Positions 28,371 to 36,942 of a stretch of 64,000 bases of DNA are shown in pieces; the first letter of the stretch is position 1, and every line of letters begins with the position of its first letter. Origin of the DNA: Prevotella sp. (GTDB lineage Bacteria; Bacteroidota; Bacteroidia; Bacteroidales; Bacteroidaceae); the NCBI GenBank assembly GCA_017475005.1, contig JAFVGI010000025.1, positions 1 through 64,000 of the forward strand. The letters run 5' to 3'. Made by a program: the position numbers and the translations under genes. The notes beneath the pieces were generated by a model that had not been told where the DNA came from, made no database searches, and saw only the letters and a program-made list of their open reading frames with translations.

Positions 28371-29369
28371 ATGGCGATATTAGCATTTCAAAAACCTGAT
28401 AAAGTAGTGATGTTGGAGGCTACGGACAATTACGGAAAGTTTGAATTCCGTCCGTTGGAGCCTGGCTTTGGTGTTACCGTAGGAAATGCCTTGCGCCGCA
28501 TTTTACTTTCATCCCTTGAGGGTTTCGCAATCAACACTATTCGTATTGAAGGTATTGAGCAGGAGTTCTCTTCTGTACCTGGTGTGAAAGAAGATGTGAC
28601 CAATATCATCTTGAATCTTAAGCAAGTTAGATTCAAGCAAGTAGTAGAAGAATTCGAGAATGAAAAAGTTAGTATCACTGTTGAGAACGCCACAGAGTTC
28701 AAGGCTGGTGATATTAATAAGTACCTAACTGGATTTGAAGTGTTAAACCCAGAATTGGTTATTTGTCATATGGATTCAAAGGCTTCTATGCAGCTCACGA
28801 TTACCGTTAATAAGGGTCGTGGTTATGTGCCTGCTGATGAAAACCGTGATTTCTGTACAGACATCAACTCAATTGCCATTGATTCCATTTACACTCCAAT
28901 CCGTAACGTGAAGTATTCAGTTGAGCCTACTCGTGTAGAGCAGAAGACTGACTACGACAAACTTATAATAGAAGTTACAACGGACGGTTCCATTCACCCG
29001 AAGGATGCCCTCAAAGAGGCAGCAAAGATACTGATTTACCACTTCATGCTCTTCTCTGATGAGAAGATCCAGTTCGAAGATACTGGTGTGGATGTAAATC
29101 AGGATTTCGATGAGGAGATACTGCATATGCGTCAGCTCCTCAAGACACGCCTTGTAGATATGAACCTCTCTGTTCGTGCCTTGAATTGCTTGAAGGCAGC
29201 CGATGTAGATACACTCGGCGACCTCGTACAGTACAACAAGACCGACCTCTTGAAGTTCCGCAATTTCGGCAAGAAATCGCTTTCAGAGCTTGATGATTTG
29301 CTCGAGAGTCTGAATCTGTCGTTTGGTACCGATATATCAAAGTACAAACTTAATCAGGAGGATTTCTGA
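28371..29369 (+). CDS. rpoA: RNA polymerase subunit alpha
   Basis: A 332-aa subunit that nucleates RNA polymerase assembly. The N-terminal dimerisation domain has [20 protein letters not shown] and [14 protein letters not shown] linker leads to the C-terminal domain (about 255-320) with [20 protein letters not shown] and [13 protein letters not shown]. This domain contacts DNA or activators. Confidence 0.98.
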   Translation: MAILAFQKPDKVVMLEATDNYGKFEFRPLEPGFGVTVGNALRRILLSSLEGFAINTIRIEGIEQEFSSVPGVKEDVTNIILNLKQVRFKQVVEEFENEKVSITVENATEFKAGDINKYLTGFEVLNPELVICHMDSKASMQLTITVNKGRGYVPADENRDFCTDINSIAIDSIYTPIRNVKYSVEPTRVEQKTDYDKLIIEVTTDGSIHPKDALKEAAKILIYHFMLFSDEKIQFEDTGVDVNQDFDEEILHMRQLLKTRLVDMNLSVRALNCLKAADVDTLGDLVQYNKTDLLKFRNFGKKSLSELDDLLESLNLSFGTDISKYKLNQEDF

Positions 29370-29391
29370 TTACAAAAATTAAAATGTCAAA

Positions 29392-29937
29392 ATGAGACAC
29401 AATAAAAAATTCAACCATCTCGGTCGTACTGCATCTCATCGTAGTGCTATGCTTGCAAACATGGCAATCTCGCTGATTATGCACAAAAGAATCACTACGA
29501 CCGTTGCCAAGGCTAAGGCTTTGAAGAAATATGTGGAGCCACTGATTACACGCTCTAAGGAAGATACAACAAACAACCGTCGTGTTGTCTTCTCATACCT
29601 GCAGAACAAGTTTGCCATCAAGGAGCTGTTCTCAGTAGTATCAGAGAAGGTAGGCAACCGTCCTGGTGGTTACACACGTATTATAAAGCTCGGCACACGT
29701 CAGGGTGACGCTGCAGAGATTTGTTTCATTGAGCTCGTTGACTTCGACGAGGCAATGGCAAAGGCTCCAAAGGCTGCTAAGAAGACACGTCGTGCTGGTA
29801 AGAAGGCCGCTGCTCCTGCAGCAGAAGAGGCTCCTAAGGCAGAGGCTGCTGAAGTAGTAGCAGATGCACCTGCAGCAGAGGAAGCTCCTGTAGAAGCTCC
29901 AGCAGAGGAGAAAGCAGAAGAGCCAAAGGCAGAGTAA
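29392..29937 (+). CDS. rplQ: 50S ribosomal protein L17 with acidic tail
   Basis: A 181-aa protein. The L17 core (1-120: [40 protein letters not shown]) is followed by a tail at about 125-181: first Lys/Arg/Ala-rich, then Ala/Glu/Pro-rich ([11 protein letters not shown] repeats). E. coli L17 has 127 residues. Such tails are known in Bacteroidota. Last gene of the superoperon, followed by a strong terminator. Confidence 0.96.
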   Translation: MRHNKKFNHLGRTASHRSAMLANMAISLIMHKRITTTVAKAKALKKYVEPLITRSKEDTTNNRRVVFSYLQNKFAIKELFSVVSEKVGNRPGGYTRIIKLGTRQGDAAEICFIELVDFDEAMAKAPKAAKKTRRAGKKAAAPAAEEAPKAEAAEVVADAPAAEEAPVEAPAEEKAEEPKAE

Positions 29938-29963
29938 TAAAGAGTTAAACTTTATTATAATAG

Positions 29964-29999
29964 AAAAAGAGACGGTTCCATCAGGAATCGTCTCTTTTT
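29964..29999. terminator. Terminator of the superoperon
   Basis: AAAAAGAGACGGTTCC pairs with GGAATCGTCTCTTTTT across an ATCA loop, a 16-bp stem with one G-T pair. It lies between the convergent rplQ and Na/Pi cotransporter genes and works in both directions. Confidence 0.9.
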
Positions 30000-30019
30000 A
30001 TGTTTTAGCAGTAATGTGA

Positions 30020-31702
30020 CTATCTGTTCTTAGCACATTCGTTGCTGGCTTGGTTTACGTTCATGATGTAGTCACCCAGTTTCTCGCACTCTGAGATGTA
30101 GTCAATGTAGTAAACACCCAGCTGATATGGATACTTGCCGGCATTTACATCCTCGAAGTTCTTTCCCTTCAGGTGAGAACGGAAGTTGTTTATCTCGTTC
30201 TCGATGTTGCGGGCTTTCAGGTATTGTCCGCCCTGGGTGTCTGGATGGTTAATCATATGCTCCATATTCTCCATTGCACCTTCAACAAGCACCATCATGG
30301 CATTGATATGCTCTGTCTGCTCAGGAGTGTATTCCTGCTTGGCATTCTTGCGCCTGCGGTTGATGGTACGTGCCAGATTGTAGCAACTGTCACCGATACT
30401 CTCAAGCTCGTCAATCTGTCGCATCATGCGGGTGATGCGGGCCTTTGACTCATCAGAGAGGTGACCCTCGCTGACCTTTGTGAGGTAGTTGGCAATCTCG
30501 TTTTCCATGTTGTCGGTAATGTTCTCATACTTCTCTATGCGTGAGAATGTCTTGTTGAAATCCTCATCCTTCGTGATTGTCAGCAGGTCGTTGACAAGAC
30601 CGAACATCCTGTGACAACGTGTGGCGAAGTTGCTGATTTCCTTCTTTGCCTCAAGAATAGAGAGCTCTGGGGTGTTGAGAATACCGGAAGAGATAAATTT
30701 CAGGCGGAACTCGTCCTCCTCCTGGTTGCTGTTCGTAATTATCTTGCATACAAATGCTTCTATCTGCGGTATGAACCATATAAGAATGGCTGTATTGAGA
30801 ATGTTGAAGGTGGTATGGAATGTTGCCAGTACGAAGGGCAGCAGGGCAGGATTAGGAGCCACAGGGTTATATCCTACCATTCCACATACCATATTGATAA
30901 ACATACGGAAGATGCACAGTACCCATATTACACCGAAGATATTGAAGAACATGTGTGCAAAAGCCGCACGTCTCGCTTGTGTATTTGCTGTCAGGGCTGC
31001 AACGTTAGATGTTACGGTAGTACCAATGTTTTCGCCCATTACAAGCGCTATACCAAGGTATATTGGCAATACTCCCGTAGAACATAGCGTCATGGTAATA
31101 GCCATCACGGCAGCAGAACTCTGCACGCATACTGTCATTATACCACCGATAATCAGGAATATAAAGTATGAAAGGTAATTGTCATCAAACGATTGGAAGA
31201 AGTCCATCACAGCCGGAATATTCTCGAGATGCATCTCTGTGCCCGTAGCCTTCAAGGTTCCAAGACCTAACAACAAGAAACTGACGCCAAAGAGGAAATC
31301 ACCGATGATACGCTTGTTCTTGCTGTAGATGAGCAGCAGACCGATGAAGAATGCCGGCCAAACAAAGTCCGTGATGTTGAACGAGAAGCCCGCAGACATT
31401 ATCCATGCAGTAAACGTTGTACCGATGTTGGCACCCATGATGATGGATATTGACTGTGCCAGTGTCAGCAATCCCGCATTTACGAACGACACTGTCATGA
31501 CGGTCGTTGCTGTAGATGACTGTACCGCTGCTGTTACGAAAGCACCCGTAAACATACCCGTAAAGCGGTTGGTGGTCATTGCCTGAAGAACGTTACGCAA
31601 TTGCGAGCCTGCCATCTTCTGCAGAGCCTCACTCATAGACTTCATACCGAACATCAGCAGCGCCAATGAGCCGATAAGTTTGAATATTACCCAGATAGAC
31701 AT
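30020..31702 (-). CDS. Na/Pi cotransporter family protein
   Basis: A 560-aa inner-membrane protein of the PF02690 (NptA-like) family. Two Na/Pi-cotransport repeats make up about 1-330: QSSTATTVMTVSFVNAG (about 60-76) and VQSSAAVMAITMTLCSTG, each the QSS signature, with GANIGTT and GENIGTT following. A helical PhoU-like domain fills 350-560. Likely imports phosphate with sodium, or exports it under regulation by the PhoU-like tail. Monocistronic with a clear promoter. Confidence 0.9.
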   Translation of the reverse strand: MSIWVIFKLIGSLALLMFGMKSMSEALQKMAGSQLRNVLQAMTTNRFTGMFTGAFVTAAVQSSTATTVMTVSFVNAGLLTLAQSISIIMGANIGTTFTAWIMSAGFSFNITDFVWPAFFIGLLLIYSKNKRIIGDFLFGVSFLLLGLGTLKATGTEMHLENIPAVMDFFQSFDDNYLSYFIFLIIGGIMTVCVQSSAAVMAITMTLCSTGVLPIYLGIALVMGENIGTTVTSNVAALTANTQARRAAFAHMFFNIFGVIWVLCIFRMFINMVCGMVGYNPVAPNPALLPFVLATFHTTFNILNTAILIWFIPQIEAFVCKIITNSNQEEDEFRLKFISSGILNTPELSILEAKKEISNFATRCHRMFGLVNDLLTITKDEDFNKTFSRIEKYENITDNMENEIANYLTKVSEGHLSDESKARITRMMRQIDELESIGDSCYNLARTINRRRKNAKQEYTPEQTEHINAMMVLVEGAMENMEHMINHPDTQGGQYLKARNIENEINNFRSHLKGKNFEDVNAGKYPYQLGVYYIDYISECEKLGDYIMNVNQASNECAKNR

Positions 31703-31728
31703 AAAGTATATGATTACAGTTTCGCCTG

Positions 31729-31759
31729 CAAAGATACGATTAAGTTATGAATAATGCAA
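31729..31759 (-). promoter_or_regulatory. Promoter of Na/Pi cotransporter
   Basis: Minus strand: TTG (31759-31757), 20 bases, TATCTTTG (31736-31729), about 27 bases before the ATG. The spacer CATTATTCATAACTTAATCG matches that at 3285-3315 in 17 or more positions. Confidence 0.75.
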
Positions 31760-31817
31760 GAAAATAAGAATTTATTTTTATTTTGTAGCATTATCATGAT
31801 GAAGTATCTTCAACACC

Positions 31818-31892
31818 GTTAAAGATACGATTAAGTTATGTAATCGGCTTTGCCGCTTCGCTAGTCGAAGAATAATGCAAGAAAATAAGAAT
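31818..31892 (-). repeat. Promoter cassette copy with 30-bp insertion
   Basis: A second copy of the 31725-31780 promoter sequence, identical over GATACGATTAAGTTATG and AATAATGCAAGAAAATAAGA, but with 30 extra bases (31841-31870) between the two parts. The insert folds as CTTCG/CGAAG and CGGC/GCCG hairpins. It separates the -33 and -7 parts by 50 bases, so this copy should not work as the usual promoter. Confidence 0.65.
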
Positions 31893-31897
31893 GTTTT

Positions 31898-32629
31898 TTA
31901 TTCTGTCAACTTTCCATCCCTTACTAAGGCATTCCACATGGAGTGGCGTGCATCGGGGCTCAGTTTCTCTATCTCCTTGAATAAGCCAGCCATTTCCGTG
32001 CGGTTGGTATCGTGTTCAAAAGGGCATACCTCCTCCTGTTTTTCGTAGCCCCTGAGTTCTGCATACCGCTTTATGTCGACTTCCTCCACCATGCACAGAG
32101 GTCGTATGATGGCAATGGGCATCTTCCTCATCCTCAGCAGTGCCGGCATAGTGTCAAAGCGTCCTTGGTAGAAGAGATTCATCAAGGTAGTATGCAGCAA
32201 GTCGTCCTGGTGGTGTCCCAAGGCAATCTTGTTGCATCCCAGTTCCTGTGCGAGATTGAACATTATCTTGCGCCTGTTCCATGAGCAAAGGAAGCATGCT
32301 GGCTTCTGCTTCATGTCCTCGTTATTCTCAAACGATGTCGTCCTGATGTGCAGCTTCACGTTCAGGTCGTTGCAGAAGCGCTCCAGATATTCCGTTGATG
32401 TTTTGTATGAAATATTCTCCATCCTCACGTGCAGTGCCTCTACTTGAAAGCGCGGTTGGTCTATTCTGGCACGCTTTGCCAGCATCTCCAGCAGGCACAA
32501 CGAGTCCTTACCCCCTGAGAGTCCCACCAATACGTGGTCATCATCCTCCAGCAGGTGGTAGGTCACGAAAGCCTTCACAAAGCGTTCGCGGATGCGTTGC
32601 TCAAGGCGCTCCTGCTCCGTTTTCTTCAT
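31898..32629 (-). CDS. TtcA-like tRNA thiolation PP-loop ATPase
   Basis: A 243-aa PP-loop protein of the TtcA/TtuA group, which adenylates and thiolates tRNA bases (TtcA: 2-thiocytidine 32). The PP-loop is SGGKDS at 38-43, the cluster-ligand pair is C112/C115 (CFLC), and GHHQDD is at 139-143. The end of the protein has a further Cys (EEVCPF). The ATG at 32629 overlaps the upstream gene's stop (ATGA) and matches the family N-terminus. The longer frame to 32689 lies inside the DMT gene. Last gene of the cdd-gluQ-DMT-ttcA unit. Confidence 0.82.
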   Translation of the reverse strand: MKKTEQERLEQRIRERFVKAFVTYHLLEDDDHVLVGLSGGKDSLCLLEMLAKRARIDQPRFQVEALHVRMENISYKTSTEYLERFCNDLNVKLHIRTTSFENNEDMKQKPACFLCSWNRRKIMFNLAQELGCNKIALGHHQDDLLHTTLMNLFYQGRFDTMPALLRMRKMPIAIIRPLCMVEEVDIKRYAELRGYEKQEEVCPFEHDTNRTEMAGLFKEIEKLSPDARHSMWNALVRDGKLTE

Positions 32630-32994
32630 TTCATGAATACCAGATATACGGCAATGATGATAAAGAGGAATGCCAGCGCATGGTTCCAATGCAGGTGCTC
32701 ACCCTGAAACATCAGGTCGGCAATAATCACGAATACCGTCAGCGAGATACACTCCTGCACCACCTTCAGCTGCACCAGCGAGAATGGTCCGCCATTGCCG
32801 ATGAAACCGATGCGGTTGGCGGGCACCTGGCAGCAGTATTCAAAGAATGCTATGCCCCACGAAAAGATAATGACGCCAAATAGCGGCCAGTTAGCACTGG
32901 TACCTGTCTGCTGCAGCTTCAGGTGTCCATACCATGCTAATGTCATGAAAACGTTGCTCAATATAAGCAACAATATAGTGTAAACTCCGTTCAT
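32626..32994 (-). CDS. DMT family (DUF486) membrane protein
   Basis: A 122-aa inner-membrane protein with four predicted helices, matching the DUF486/DMT_6 family (LILSNVFMTLAWYGHLK, FSWGIAFFEYCCQVPANRIG, LKVVQECISLTVFV, HALAFLFIIIAVYLVF). Such small DMT proteins resemble half-size transporters, with unknown substrate. It overlaps ttcA by four bases and follows gluQ after a short AT-rich repeat. Confidence 0.85.
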   Translation of the reverse strand: MNGVYTILLLILSNVFMTLAWYGHLKLQQTGTSANWPLFGVIIFSWGIAFFEYCCQVPANRIGFIGNGGPFSLVQLKVVQECISLTVFVIIADLMFQGEHLHWNHALAFLFIIIAVYLVFMK

Positions 32995-32999
32995 CTTAA

Positions 33000-33024
33000 T
33001 TGATAATTGACAATTGACAGTTAA
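33000..33024. repeat. AATTGA/AATTGACA repeat spacer
   Basis: TTGATAATTGACAATTGACA between gluQ and the DMT gene: short imperfect tandem units of the type seen elsewhere between genes here. Confidence 0.55.
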
Positions 33025-33932
33025 ACTATAATATCTTCAACAGGGATGTTATCCCATGAGAATGCTGGAAGCAAATCTTGTGGTGCAATGGGCGCAGGAG
33101 TGGGGGTGAGGCCGGCAAGATGGGCGATTTTACCGATGATATCCTTTGCGCTATGCTGTTTCCTCAGTACTCCCATATTGAGGCTCTTGTCGCGTTTTGA
33201 CAGCCGTTGTCCCGCTTCGTTTATCAGGAGTGGGAAGTGAATATAGTTTACCTGTGGGAATATTTCCTCTTTCTCAAGGTCTCGCAAGATTCTTGCCATA
33301 AAAAGTTGCTGTGGTGTTGACAGTAGCAGGTCTCTGCCTCTTACCACCTCGGTGATGCCCGTCATCAGGTCGTCCACTACGACAACAAGTTGGTAAGCAA
33401 AGGCGCCATCCTTTCTTCTTACGATGAAATCGCCTATCTCTGTCGGCAGATGCACCCTGTATGTCCCATAGTGTCCGTCCGTTGTCTCTATTGTTTCGTC
33501 AGGCACCCTCATGCGCCATGCCGGAGTGATGCCTTGCGGATAATGCGCCGGACTCATGTTGCGGCAGGTCCCTTTGTAAACCACTCTGCCGTCAGACTCG
33601 TGCGGCGCCTGTGTTGCCAGCAAGTCGGCCCGGGAGCAGAAGCAGGGGTATAGCAGCCCGTCCTTACGCAGCAGGTCGAAGTAATGCTCATAAATGTCCT
33701 GCCGCTGACTCTGGTATGTCACCTCTCCGTCCCATGTCAGGCCCAGCCATTCCAAGTCGTCCATTATCCTGTCTGCAAACTCCTGTCTGGAGCGGCCAGG
33801 ATCAATGTCCTCAATGCGCAACACCCATTCTCCTCCCTTGCTCTTTGCTGCCAGCCAAGAGAGAAGGGCAGCATACACATTACCTAAGTGCATGCGACCG
33901 GTAGGGGAGGGAGCGAAACGACCGCGCGTCAT
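33021..33932 (-). CDS. gluQ: Glutamyl-Q tRNA(Asp) synthetase
   Basis: A 303-aa truncated GluRS-like enzyme that attaches glutamate to the queuosine of tRNA(Asp). It has the catalytic half only: RFAPSPTGRMHLGN with the HIGH-equivalent HLGN (15-18), zinc ligands C97, C99, Y119 and C123, and the KMSKS-equivalent RLSKRDKS. The anticodon-binding domain of GluRS is absent. The length fits GluQ (YadB). Start ATG overlaps the cdd stop by four bases. Confidence 0.92.
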   Translation of the reverse strand: MTRGRFAPSPTGRMHLGNVYAALLSWLAAKSKGGEWVLRIEDIDPGRSRQEFADRIMDDLEWLGLTWDGEVTYQSQRQDIYEHYFDLLRKDGLLYPCFCSRADLLATQAPHESDGRVVYKGTCRNMSPAHYPQGITPAWRMRVPDETIETTDGHYGTYRVHLPTEIGDFIVRRKDGAFAYQLVVVVDDLMTGITEVVRGRDLLLSTPQQLFMARILRDLEKEEIFPQVNYIHFPLLINEAGQRLSKRDKSLNMGVLRKQHSAKDIIGKIAHLAGLTPTPAPIAPQDLLPAFSWDNIPVEDIIV

Positions 33933-34342
33933 AACGTAAAGCTTTCTGGTAGCATTTCAGCGAGGGTGAAGACCTTCTGCTCGATAATTTCCTCCGTTTC
34001 ATCGGTCTTTGCACAGATGATTTGGAAGTCCTGCTGGCAGAATTCCCTCATCACCTGTCGGCATACTCCGCATGGTGTGCAGATGTCCGTTCCCTTGCTG
34101 TCTGATGGTGCCCCCACTATCGCTATGGCGGTAAAATCGCCGTATCCATCACTGATAGCCTTTGCAAAAGCAGTGCGTTCGGCACATATACTGGGTGAGA
34201 AAGCAGCATTCTCAATGTTACAGCCTTTGAATACCCTGCCGTCAGCACACAACAATGCAGCACCCACGCTGAAGTGGGAATATGGCGCGTAGGCATATCG
34301 GCGAGCCTCTAGCGCCTGTGATATTAATTCTTTGTAATCCAT
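33929..34342 (-). CDS. cdd: Cytidine deaminase
   Basis: A 137-aa tetrameric-type cytidine deaminase of pyrimidine salvage. Zinc ligands are C53 (SICAE, with catalytic E55) and C91/C94 (PCGVC). YAPYSHFSVGAALL is the substrate-binding start. ATG 34342 is chosen because a canonical promoter ends just upstream. The longer frame to 34426 would start inside the promoter region. First gene of a four-gene unit. Confidence 0.94.
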   Translation of the reverse strand: MDYKELISQALEARRYAYAPYSHFSVGAALLCADGRVFKGCNIENAAFSPSICAERTAFAKAISDGYGDFTAIAIVGAPSDSKGTDICTPCGVCRQVMREFCQQDFQIICAKTDETEEIIEQKVFTLAEMLPESFTL

Positions 34343-34351
34343 TCCAGGGGA

Positions 34352-34382
34352 CAAAATTACGATTATGCGAGCAAAAAACCAA
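34352..34382 (-). promoter_or_regulatory. Promoter of cdd operon
   Basis: Minus strand: TTG (34382-34380), exactly 20 bases, TAATTTTG (34359-34352), ten bases before the cdd ATG, so the mRNA is nearly leaderless. Confidence 0.7.
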
Positions 34383-34481
34383 ATTTTTATTTGAGTTTTT
34401 TCGAATGAGAGTAATTTCAGGCCCACAAAGTGGGAGAAAAGTTACGAGAGACTTATCTAAAAATACGAAAATAGAATAAAA

Positions 34482-34517
34482 TAATAGCGCAAGATGCAAA
34501 AACATCTTGCGCTATTA
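34482..34517. terminator. Terminator after cysE
   Basis: TAATAGCGCAAGATG (34482-34496) pairs perfectly with CATCTTGCGCTATTA (34503-34517). Leftward a T-rich stretch follows. It closes the nine-gene sulfur operon. Confidence 0.85.
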
Positions 34518-34535
34518 TCGTTAACCTTTAACCCT

Positions 34536-35453
34536 TTATATCCCCAATCCGCCGTCGTAGTGGCTTTCTACGGCTTTTGACTGCTGGATGCGTGAGTTAG
34601 GGGCTACGTTATGGGTTACCCAGATGTTACCGCCTATAATAGAATGGTGTCCGATGGTGATGCGGCCTAAGATGCTGGCATTGGAATATACAGTGACATA
34701 GTCTTCTATGATAGGATGGCGTGGGACGTTCAGGATGTTGCCCTGCTCATCGTGTTTGAAATTCTTTGAGCCGAGGGTGACGCCCTGATAGAGGGTTACG
34801 TGGTTGCCGATGATTGATGTCTCACCGATAACGACACCCGTGCCGTGGTCGATGGCGAAGTATTCTCCTATTTGCGCTCCAGGATGGATGTCGATACCAG
34901 TCTTGGAGTGTGCCAATTCTGTGATAATACGCGGTATCACCGGTACTTTCAGCTCGTGCAGCTTGTGCGCAATGCGGTAGTGTGTCATGGCCTGCACTAC
35001 GGGGTAGCAGAATATCACCTCTCCATAGTTCAGTGCAGCAGGGTCGTTGTCAAACATTGCCTGAACGTCCGTATAAAGCAGTCGTTTTATCTCTGGCAGG
35101 GTGTCAATAAACTGCAGTGCCAGTTTGTTTGCCACTTCATATACCTGTTCCTTAGAAGTGAATTTATGGCTATCCTCGCAAAACTGCATACCATGGGCAA
35201 TCTGTTTTGTCAGTAGTTGCAGCAGCTCCATCATCTTGACGCCGATGAAGTAAGAGCTGATGGTTTCAGTTGACGGGCGCTTGGTGAAGTAGTCGGGGAA
35301 TATCATGCTTTTCACCAGGCATACTATCTGCTTCACCTGTTCTACGGAGGGTAGGGGAGCGTCTGTCTGCGGCATCATGCTTGTCTCCTGCTCTGTCAGC
35401 TTTGACAGCAGGGCAACATTGCGCATCAGTATTTCGTTGGTTTCCTTTTCCAT
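34536..35453 (-). CDS. cysE: Serine O-acetyltransferase
   Basis: A 305-aa serine acetyltransferase making O-acetylserine, the acceptor for sulfide in cysteine synthesis. A helical N-terminal domain (1-185) precedes the left-handed beta helix: IDIHPGAQIGEYFAIDHGTG, VVIGETSIIGNHVTLYQGVTLG and the closing VIGG-type turns. It ends at GGLGI, with no clear CysK-docking tail of the E. coli type beyond the final Ile. ATG 35453 is preferred over a TTG at 35483. Last gene of the operon, 30 bases after the JAMM gene. Serine acetyltransferases are known neighbours of Family 2 encapsulins. Confidence 0.9.
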   Translation of the reverse strand: MEKETNEILMRNVALLSKLTEQETSMMPQTDAPLPSVEQVKQIVCLVKSMIFPDYFTKRPSTETISSYFIGVKMMELLQLLTKQIAHGMQFCEDSHKFTSKEQVYEVANKLALQFIDTLPEIKRLLYTDVQAMFDNDPAALNYGEVIFCYPVVQAMTHYRIAHKLHELKVPVIPRIITELAHSKTGIDIHPGAQIGEYFAIDHGTGVVIGETSIIGNHVTLYQGVTLGSKNFKHDEQGNILNVPRHPIIEDYVTVYSNASILGRITIGHHSIIGGNIWVTHNVAPNSRIQQSKAVESHYDGGLGI

Positions 35454-35483
35454 TTGTTTCTTGATTTTTGTTCCTGTGTTCAA

Positions 35484-35882
35484 TCACAGGTGTACTTCTT
35501 TTTCAACGATTTCACCGTTGATAATCCTGAATGAATTCAGGTGTACGCCCTCATGCAGGGAGAGGATGGCATAGCGTATTGACGGGTCGTTAGCTAAGCG
35601 GATATCCTCCTGTGAAGGACGTGATGGCGATGCAGGGTGGCTATGCCAGTTGGCGAGAATCTTCAAGCCCTTGGAACGGGCATACTTCAATGCTGCAAAC
35701 TGGTCTTTCGGATTAAACGAGAAATGTTCCGGTGAATGGTCTATATTCTCCATCTCGTAGTTTTCCGTCACGATGTCACCATCTTCTGAGCTAACGCCCA
35801 GCAGGTAGCCGCACGTTTCGTTTGGCGCGTCCTGCCGGGCTTGGCTGATCAAGTCATCTATTATGTTTCGTGGTATTTTCAT
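35484..35882 (-). CDS. JAMM/MPN-type metalloprotease
   Basis: A 132-aa zinc metalloprotease of the JAMM family (Mec+/HcyD-like). In 133-residue numbering from a GTG at 35885, the active site is E23, H81, H83 and D94 in WHSHP...PSQED, complete. Related enzymes trim residues after the GG of sulfur-carrier proteins, or release cysteine from a carrier conjugate. Here the carrier two genes upstream has a four-residue tail after GGG, a fitting substrate. It lies directly after the E1-like gene, start and stop nearly touching. Confidence 0.88.
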   Translation of the reverse strand: MKIPRNIIDDLISQARQDAPNETCGYLLGVSSEDGDIVTENYEMENIDHSPEHFSFNPKDQFAALKYARSKGLKILANWHSHPASPSRPSQEDIRLANDPSIRYAILSLHEGVHLNSFRIINGEIVEKEVHL

Positions 35883-35885
35883 CAC

Positions 35886-36695
35886 TTAATGATTTTTGAG
35901 GTCGCAGGCGGCCTGTTCATAGTCAATCAGGTGGTCTATGGTAGGTGTTGTTCCGCAGATAGGACACGAGTCGCGGTGTTTCACGGCAACGGTACGGAAC
36001 TGCATCGTCTTGGCATCAAAGGTGAGCAGACGATTTGTCAGCAACTCTCCCACACCGGTGAAATACTTCAGCGTCTCGGCTGCCTGAATGGTTCCCAACA
36101 TACCAGCGATGGCTCCCAGCACTCCTGCCTGCGAACAGGTCGGTACTGCTCCTGCTGGCGGCGGCTCCTTGAACATACATCTGTAGCAGGCAGTGCCCGG
36201 CAGGTGTGTGAAGGTCTGTCCGTTGAAGCGTAATATTCCTCCGTGGGAGAAGGGCTTTCCTGCCATCACACAGGCATCATTGATGAGGAATTTTACGGGG
36301 AAATTGTCAGTGCCGTCAACGATGAAATCGTAGTTTTTTATGATGTCGAGGGCATTGGTAGAATCGAGGAACTCATAATATGTCTCCACCTTTACATCGG
36401 GGTTTATGGCCTCTATCTTCTCCTTTGCGCTCTTCACCTTCGGCACTCCCACATCCTTTGTGAAGTGTATCACCTGTCGTTGCAGATTACTAAGATCTAC
36501 AACGTCGGCATCCACGATACCTATCGTGCCGATACCCGCAGCGGCGAGGTATAGAGACACAGGGGCACCCAGCCCGCCAGCACCCACAACGAGCACTCGG
36601 GCGTTCATAATCTTCTCCTGTCCCTCCACGCCAACGTCTTGTAGCAGGATGTGACGTGAATAACGCTTAATCTGTTCTTCTGTGAAGTCAATCAT
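35886..36695 (-). CDS. E1-like sulfur-carrier adenylyltransferase (MoeB/ThiF/HcyF type)
   Basis: A 269-aa enzyme that activates the C-terminal glycine of a ThiS/MoaD-like protein with ATP. The ATP site is GAGGLG at 38-43 with DADVVDLSNLQRQ, D130 is in VDGTDN, zinc ligands are C170/C173 and C244/C247, and C187 in PTCSQAG is a candidate sulfur-handling cysteine. There is no rhodanese domain, so sulfur must come from another protein. TusA-, DsrE- and cysteine-desulfurase-like genes are in the same operon. It may be annotated HesA/MoeB/ThiF. Confidence 0.9.
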   Translation of the reverse strand: MIDFTEEQIKRYSRHILLQDVGVEGQEKIMNARVLVVGAGGLGAPVSLYLAAAGIGTIGIVDADVVDLSNLQRQVIHFTKDVGVPKVKSAKEKIEAINPDVKVETYYEFLDSTNALDIIKNYDFIVDGTDNFPVKFLINDACVMAGKPFSHGGILRFNGQTFTHLPGTACYRCMFKEPPPAGAVPTCSQAGVLGAIAGMLGTIQAAETLKYFTGVGELLTNRLLTFDAKTMQFRTVAVKHRDSCPICGTTPTIDHLIDYEQAACDLKNH

Positions 36696-36732
36696 AACTT
36701 TAAATTCTAAACTCTAAACTTTAAACTTTAAA
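36693..36732. repeat. TTTAAA heptamer spacer
   Basis: AACTTTAAATTCTAAACTCT followed by AAACTTTAAACTTTA lies between the E1-like and carrier genes. Same class as the spacer at 27294. Confidence 0.65.
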
Positions 36733-36939
36733 AGAGCCTCCTCCCATGAAGTACAGAAAATCCACGGCGTCGCCTTCCTTTATCGTCACACCGTCCCACT
36801 CGTCGCGGTCAACGAAGTCATCATTCACCTGTACGCTAACCATTTCTGGCTGCTGTACGTCATTCTTTCGTATCAATTCTGTAAGGCTGATAGGCAGTTG
36901 CACCTCCTGTGCCTCACCATTTACTATTATCTTTGCCAT
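36721..36939 (-). CDS. ThiS/HcyS-like sulfur carrier with masked C-terminus
   Basis: A 72-aa beta-grasp protein. IIVNGEAQEV, ISLTELI and GDAVDFLYFMGGG follow ThiS. Unlike ThiS or MoaD, which end in GG, it continues four residues past GGG (66-68): SFKV. Such tails occur on carriers processed by JAMM proteases, such as HcyS of Wolinella and QbsE of Pseudomonas. With the E1 and JAMM genes next door this is likely a dedicated carrier, not the thiamine ThiS, though a thiamine role cannot be excluded. It lies three bases after the cysteine desulfurase gene. Confidence 0.85.
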   Translation of the reverse strand: MAKIIVNGEAQEVQLPISLTELIRKNDVQQPEMVSVQVNDDFVDRDEWDGVTIKEGDAVDFLYFMGGGSFKV

Positions 36940-36942
36940 AGT

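Noticed and set aside
34343..34426. Longer cytidine deaminase frame
   Set aside because: The extension covers the promoter at 34352-34382 and is not family sequence.
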